Source of the DNA: JAVBQU01 sp031548675
GTDB taxonomy: Bacteria; Bacteroidota; Bacteroidia; Bacteroidales; P3
Direction: 5' to 3'
Length of the DNA: 7,445 nucleotides
Assembly: GCA_031548675.1 (NCBI GenBank)
Contig: JAVBQU010000160.1
Span: forward strand, 1 to 7,445
Shown: positions 5,811 to 7,445 of the stretch, piece by piece
How positions within the stretch are numbered: position 1 is the first letter of the stretch
Layout of the letters: every line of letters begins with the position of its first letter
Notes under the pieces: generated by a model
The model's input: only the letters and a program-made list of their open reading frames with translations
Told to the model about the DNA's origin: nothing
Database searches by the model: none
Made by a program: the position numbers and the translations under genes

Positions 5811-7142
5811 CTAGGCATTTCCTATGGTTCCTTCGTTATCTTCTTCGTCATCCTCTTTGCTTAATTTACGGGTATTAGATAACGAAACTTCAGAATCTAA
5901 TGGTACTTCAATAGTTTTTTGTCCCCAATTAAAGAACTTTCTATATGCCCAATCTATTCTTCCTGAACGTTCTACAATTAATATCATAATAGAGGTAAAC
6001 AATATGGTAAGAAATACCATAGAATATGTAATCAGTTTTATTTCTGTACCAAAAGGCATTCCGGCTTGTTCGGGTATAGTAGCCAAAACAGCGGCAGCCA
6101 AACCTTTGGGTATCATCATCGAAAGAATAGTTTTATCATATGAATTAGCTTGAACAGAGGTGGCAAATTTTGATAGGATTAATCGTCCTATAAAGAGAGC
6201 TAAAGTTATCAAACCTCCATACAGCATATATTTTAAATCGTGGAATGGAATAGAAATTCCTATGTATACAAAGAAAACGGTTTTCAGTAAAAATACAAGC
6301 TCTGAAATAAAATTTAATTCAACGGGAGCTAATTTCATCATACCTCGTTTTTCCAGAAATTTAAGCCACGAGAACCGGAAATACTCTACATTGGCAATAG
6401 TCATTCCAAAAACCAATGCGGTTATGGCTCCGCTAAAATTGAGCATTTCGGAAAAGCCATACAAGACAAAGACAAAAGCCGGTGTTAGAAAAATTGAATT
6501 TTGTATCTTGCGTATCCTCTCTAAAACAGTTGACCATACTATACCTCCGATAACCCCGATAGCGGCTGCCATCGTAAATGAAGCAATGATATTTCCAAAA
6601 ATCGCAGGAACATTTATATTTCCCTGCCTGAAAGATTGCACCAAAGCTAACGTTAACACTATGCATAATACATCGGTTACTGCTGATTCTAACACCAGAA
6701 CCAAACGTGTTTGTGCTCCAATCTTAAGGTGTTTTACCAAAGGGATAATTACGGCTGATGATGTTCCTCCCAAAACAGCACCAAATGTTAAGGCTGAAAG
6801 TATGGGCATATTAAATAAAAATACGCCAAACAATGCGACTATAATTTAGGATAGTATAAAACAGCTAAGACTGATGCTTAAGGTAGGCTTCCACGACTCC
6901 GACAAGTGCTTGAAATTGATATCTAATCCACCCTCGAACAAAATAACAACCAAAGTTAATGATGAAAATACAGGACCTACTTTTCCTAAATCGGTTACGG
7001 AAACTAAGCCTAAGAGAGGTCCTATTACCACCCCGATAATTAGCAGCCACAACACATCGGGTATTTTACGTTTGCTGAAAAGCATAGCAAAAAGATGAGC
7101 GGCAAACACCAATAACCCCAGAAAAATAAATATATCACCCAT
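5811..7142 (-). pseudogene. CPA-type cation/proton antiporter, interrupted by an in-frame TAA
   Basis: One frame of 444 codons, from the ATG at 7142 to the stop at 5811, codes for a sodium or potassium/proton antiporter of the inner membrane, but codon 99 is TAA (6848-6846). Frame and spacing are unchanged on both sides, so this is a point nonsense change, not a frameshift. The first 98 residues carry the opening helices and LFEGGLDI (68-75), typical of NhaP-like proteins. The part after the stop has GGTSSAVIIPLV, then LESAVTD (with the TD pair at the ion-binding position) and MIPKGLAAAVLA, which resembles the conserved P-R-G-L segment with Lys for Arg. It ends in an acidic cytoplasmic tail. 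The stop falls inside a hydrophobic helix, so a Leu TTA to TAA change is plausible. A TTG at 6833 could restart translation, but the product would lack the first helices. DUF2520 follows by 61 bp. Confidence 0.8.
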
Positions 7143-7195
7143 ATTCTATTATAATTTAATTCTGCGTATAACAAGTGATTGTATTATAAGGTTCG

Positions 7196-7239
7196 AAAGT
7201 GAGAAGGAAGTGAGAAGGAAGTGAGAAGTGAATAGTGAG
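7196..7239. repeat. 11-bp tandem repeat, three to four copies
   Basis: The unit GAAGTGAGAAG occurs exactly at 7207-7217 and 7218-7228. A one-mismatch copy lies at 7196-7206 and a degenerate copy, TGAATAGTGAG, at 7229-7239. It lies between the antiporter start and the heptamer array. No gene overlaps it. Confidence 0.85.
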
Positions 7240-7249
7240 TATGGAATAT

Positions 7250-7362
<113 letters not shown>

Positions 7363-7375
7363 CTCAACATTCCTG

Positions 7376-7445
7376 CTATTTCACCCAATACTTTTCCATT
7401 AAATTTTGCTTAATCGCCACTTCGGTTTGCGTAAAATATTTGGCA
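7376..7445 (-). CDS. C-terminal end of an unidentified gene (partial)
   Basis: Twenty-two sense codons and a TAG stop (7378-7376) run off the right edge on the minus strand. The visible end reads AKYFTQTEVAIKQNLMEKYW then VK. It is an open frame that stops 13 bp before the heptamer array, and codon use is ordinary. The fragment is too short for me to name a family. It could be the gene just upstream of the antiporter in the same direction, separated from it by the repeats. Confidence 0.45.
   Translation of the reverse strand, partial: AKYFTQTEVAIKQNLMEKYWVK

Noticed and set aside
6846..6848. Recoding or genetic-code change at the antiporter TAA
   Set aside because: TAA ends hydG and the HTH regulator in this window, and TAA is not the selenocysteine codon. 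No slippery sequence or obvious read-through signal was seen.
6160..6849. Long open frame (229 codons) on the plus strand
   Set aside because: It is entirely antisense to the antiporter, has no recognisable motifs, and its composition is what the complement of a membrane-protein gene gives.

Overview
The window looks like a chromosomal segment from an anaerobic, AT-rich Bacteroidota, most likely Bacteroidales. The evidence is four exact matches to the Bacteroidota -7 promoter box TAnnTTTG, the lack of Shine-Dalgarno sequences in front of clear genes, a lipoprotein with an acidic stretch after its lipobox cysteine, and the gene families present: [FeFe]-hydrogenase maturation, butyrate kinase, and a Rossmann/DUF2520 protein. 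I cannot name the genus or species from this sequence.

Layout. At 20-737 two small helix-turn-helix genes face away from each other across a 58-bp promoter region, like a phage or integrative-element CI/Cro switch. At 737-2573 a short plus-strand transcription unit codes for a TM1266-family hydrogenase regulator and HydG, the radical SAM enzyme that supplies CO and cyanide for the H-cluster. It is bounded by a terminator/promoter overlap on the left and a bidirectional hairpin on the right. At 2597-3729 a butyrate kinase lies convergently on the minus strand with its own promoter. At 3730-3942 there is an intergenic stretch with a large nested hairpin and an orphan plus-strand promoter box. 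At 3943-4608 a predicted surface lipoprotein with a C-type-lectin-like fold lies on the minus strand. It is preceded by a leader of roughly 250 nt that starts at the best promoter in the window. From 4976 the minus strand carries a DUF2520 protein and a CPA-type cation/proton antiporter whose single frame is split by one in-frame TAA. The right end holds two tandem-repeat blocks (an 11-bp unit and a 16-copy 7-bp array) and the last 22 codons of an unidentified minus-strand gene.

How it fits together. HydG and its regulator imply hydrogen metabolism, and butyrate kinase implies acyl-phosphate fermentation with ATP formation, so the setting is fermentative. The usual partners (hydE, hydF, the hydrogenase, phosphotransbutyrylase) are not in this window. 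I see no convincing new multi-gene defence or metabolic system. The points most worth a second look are the nonsense-split antiporter, the structured leader of the lectin lipoprotein with its small ORFs and homopolymer tracts, the higher-order 56-bp period of the heptamer array, and the nested hairpin at 3834-3889.
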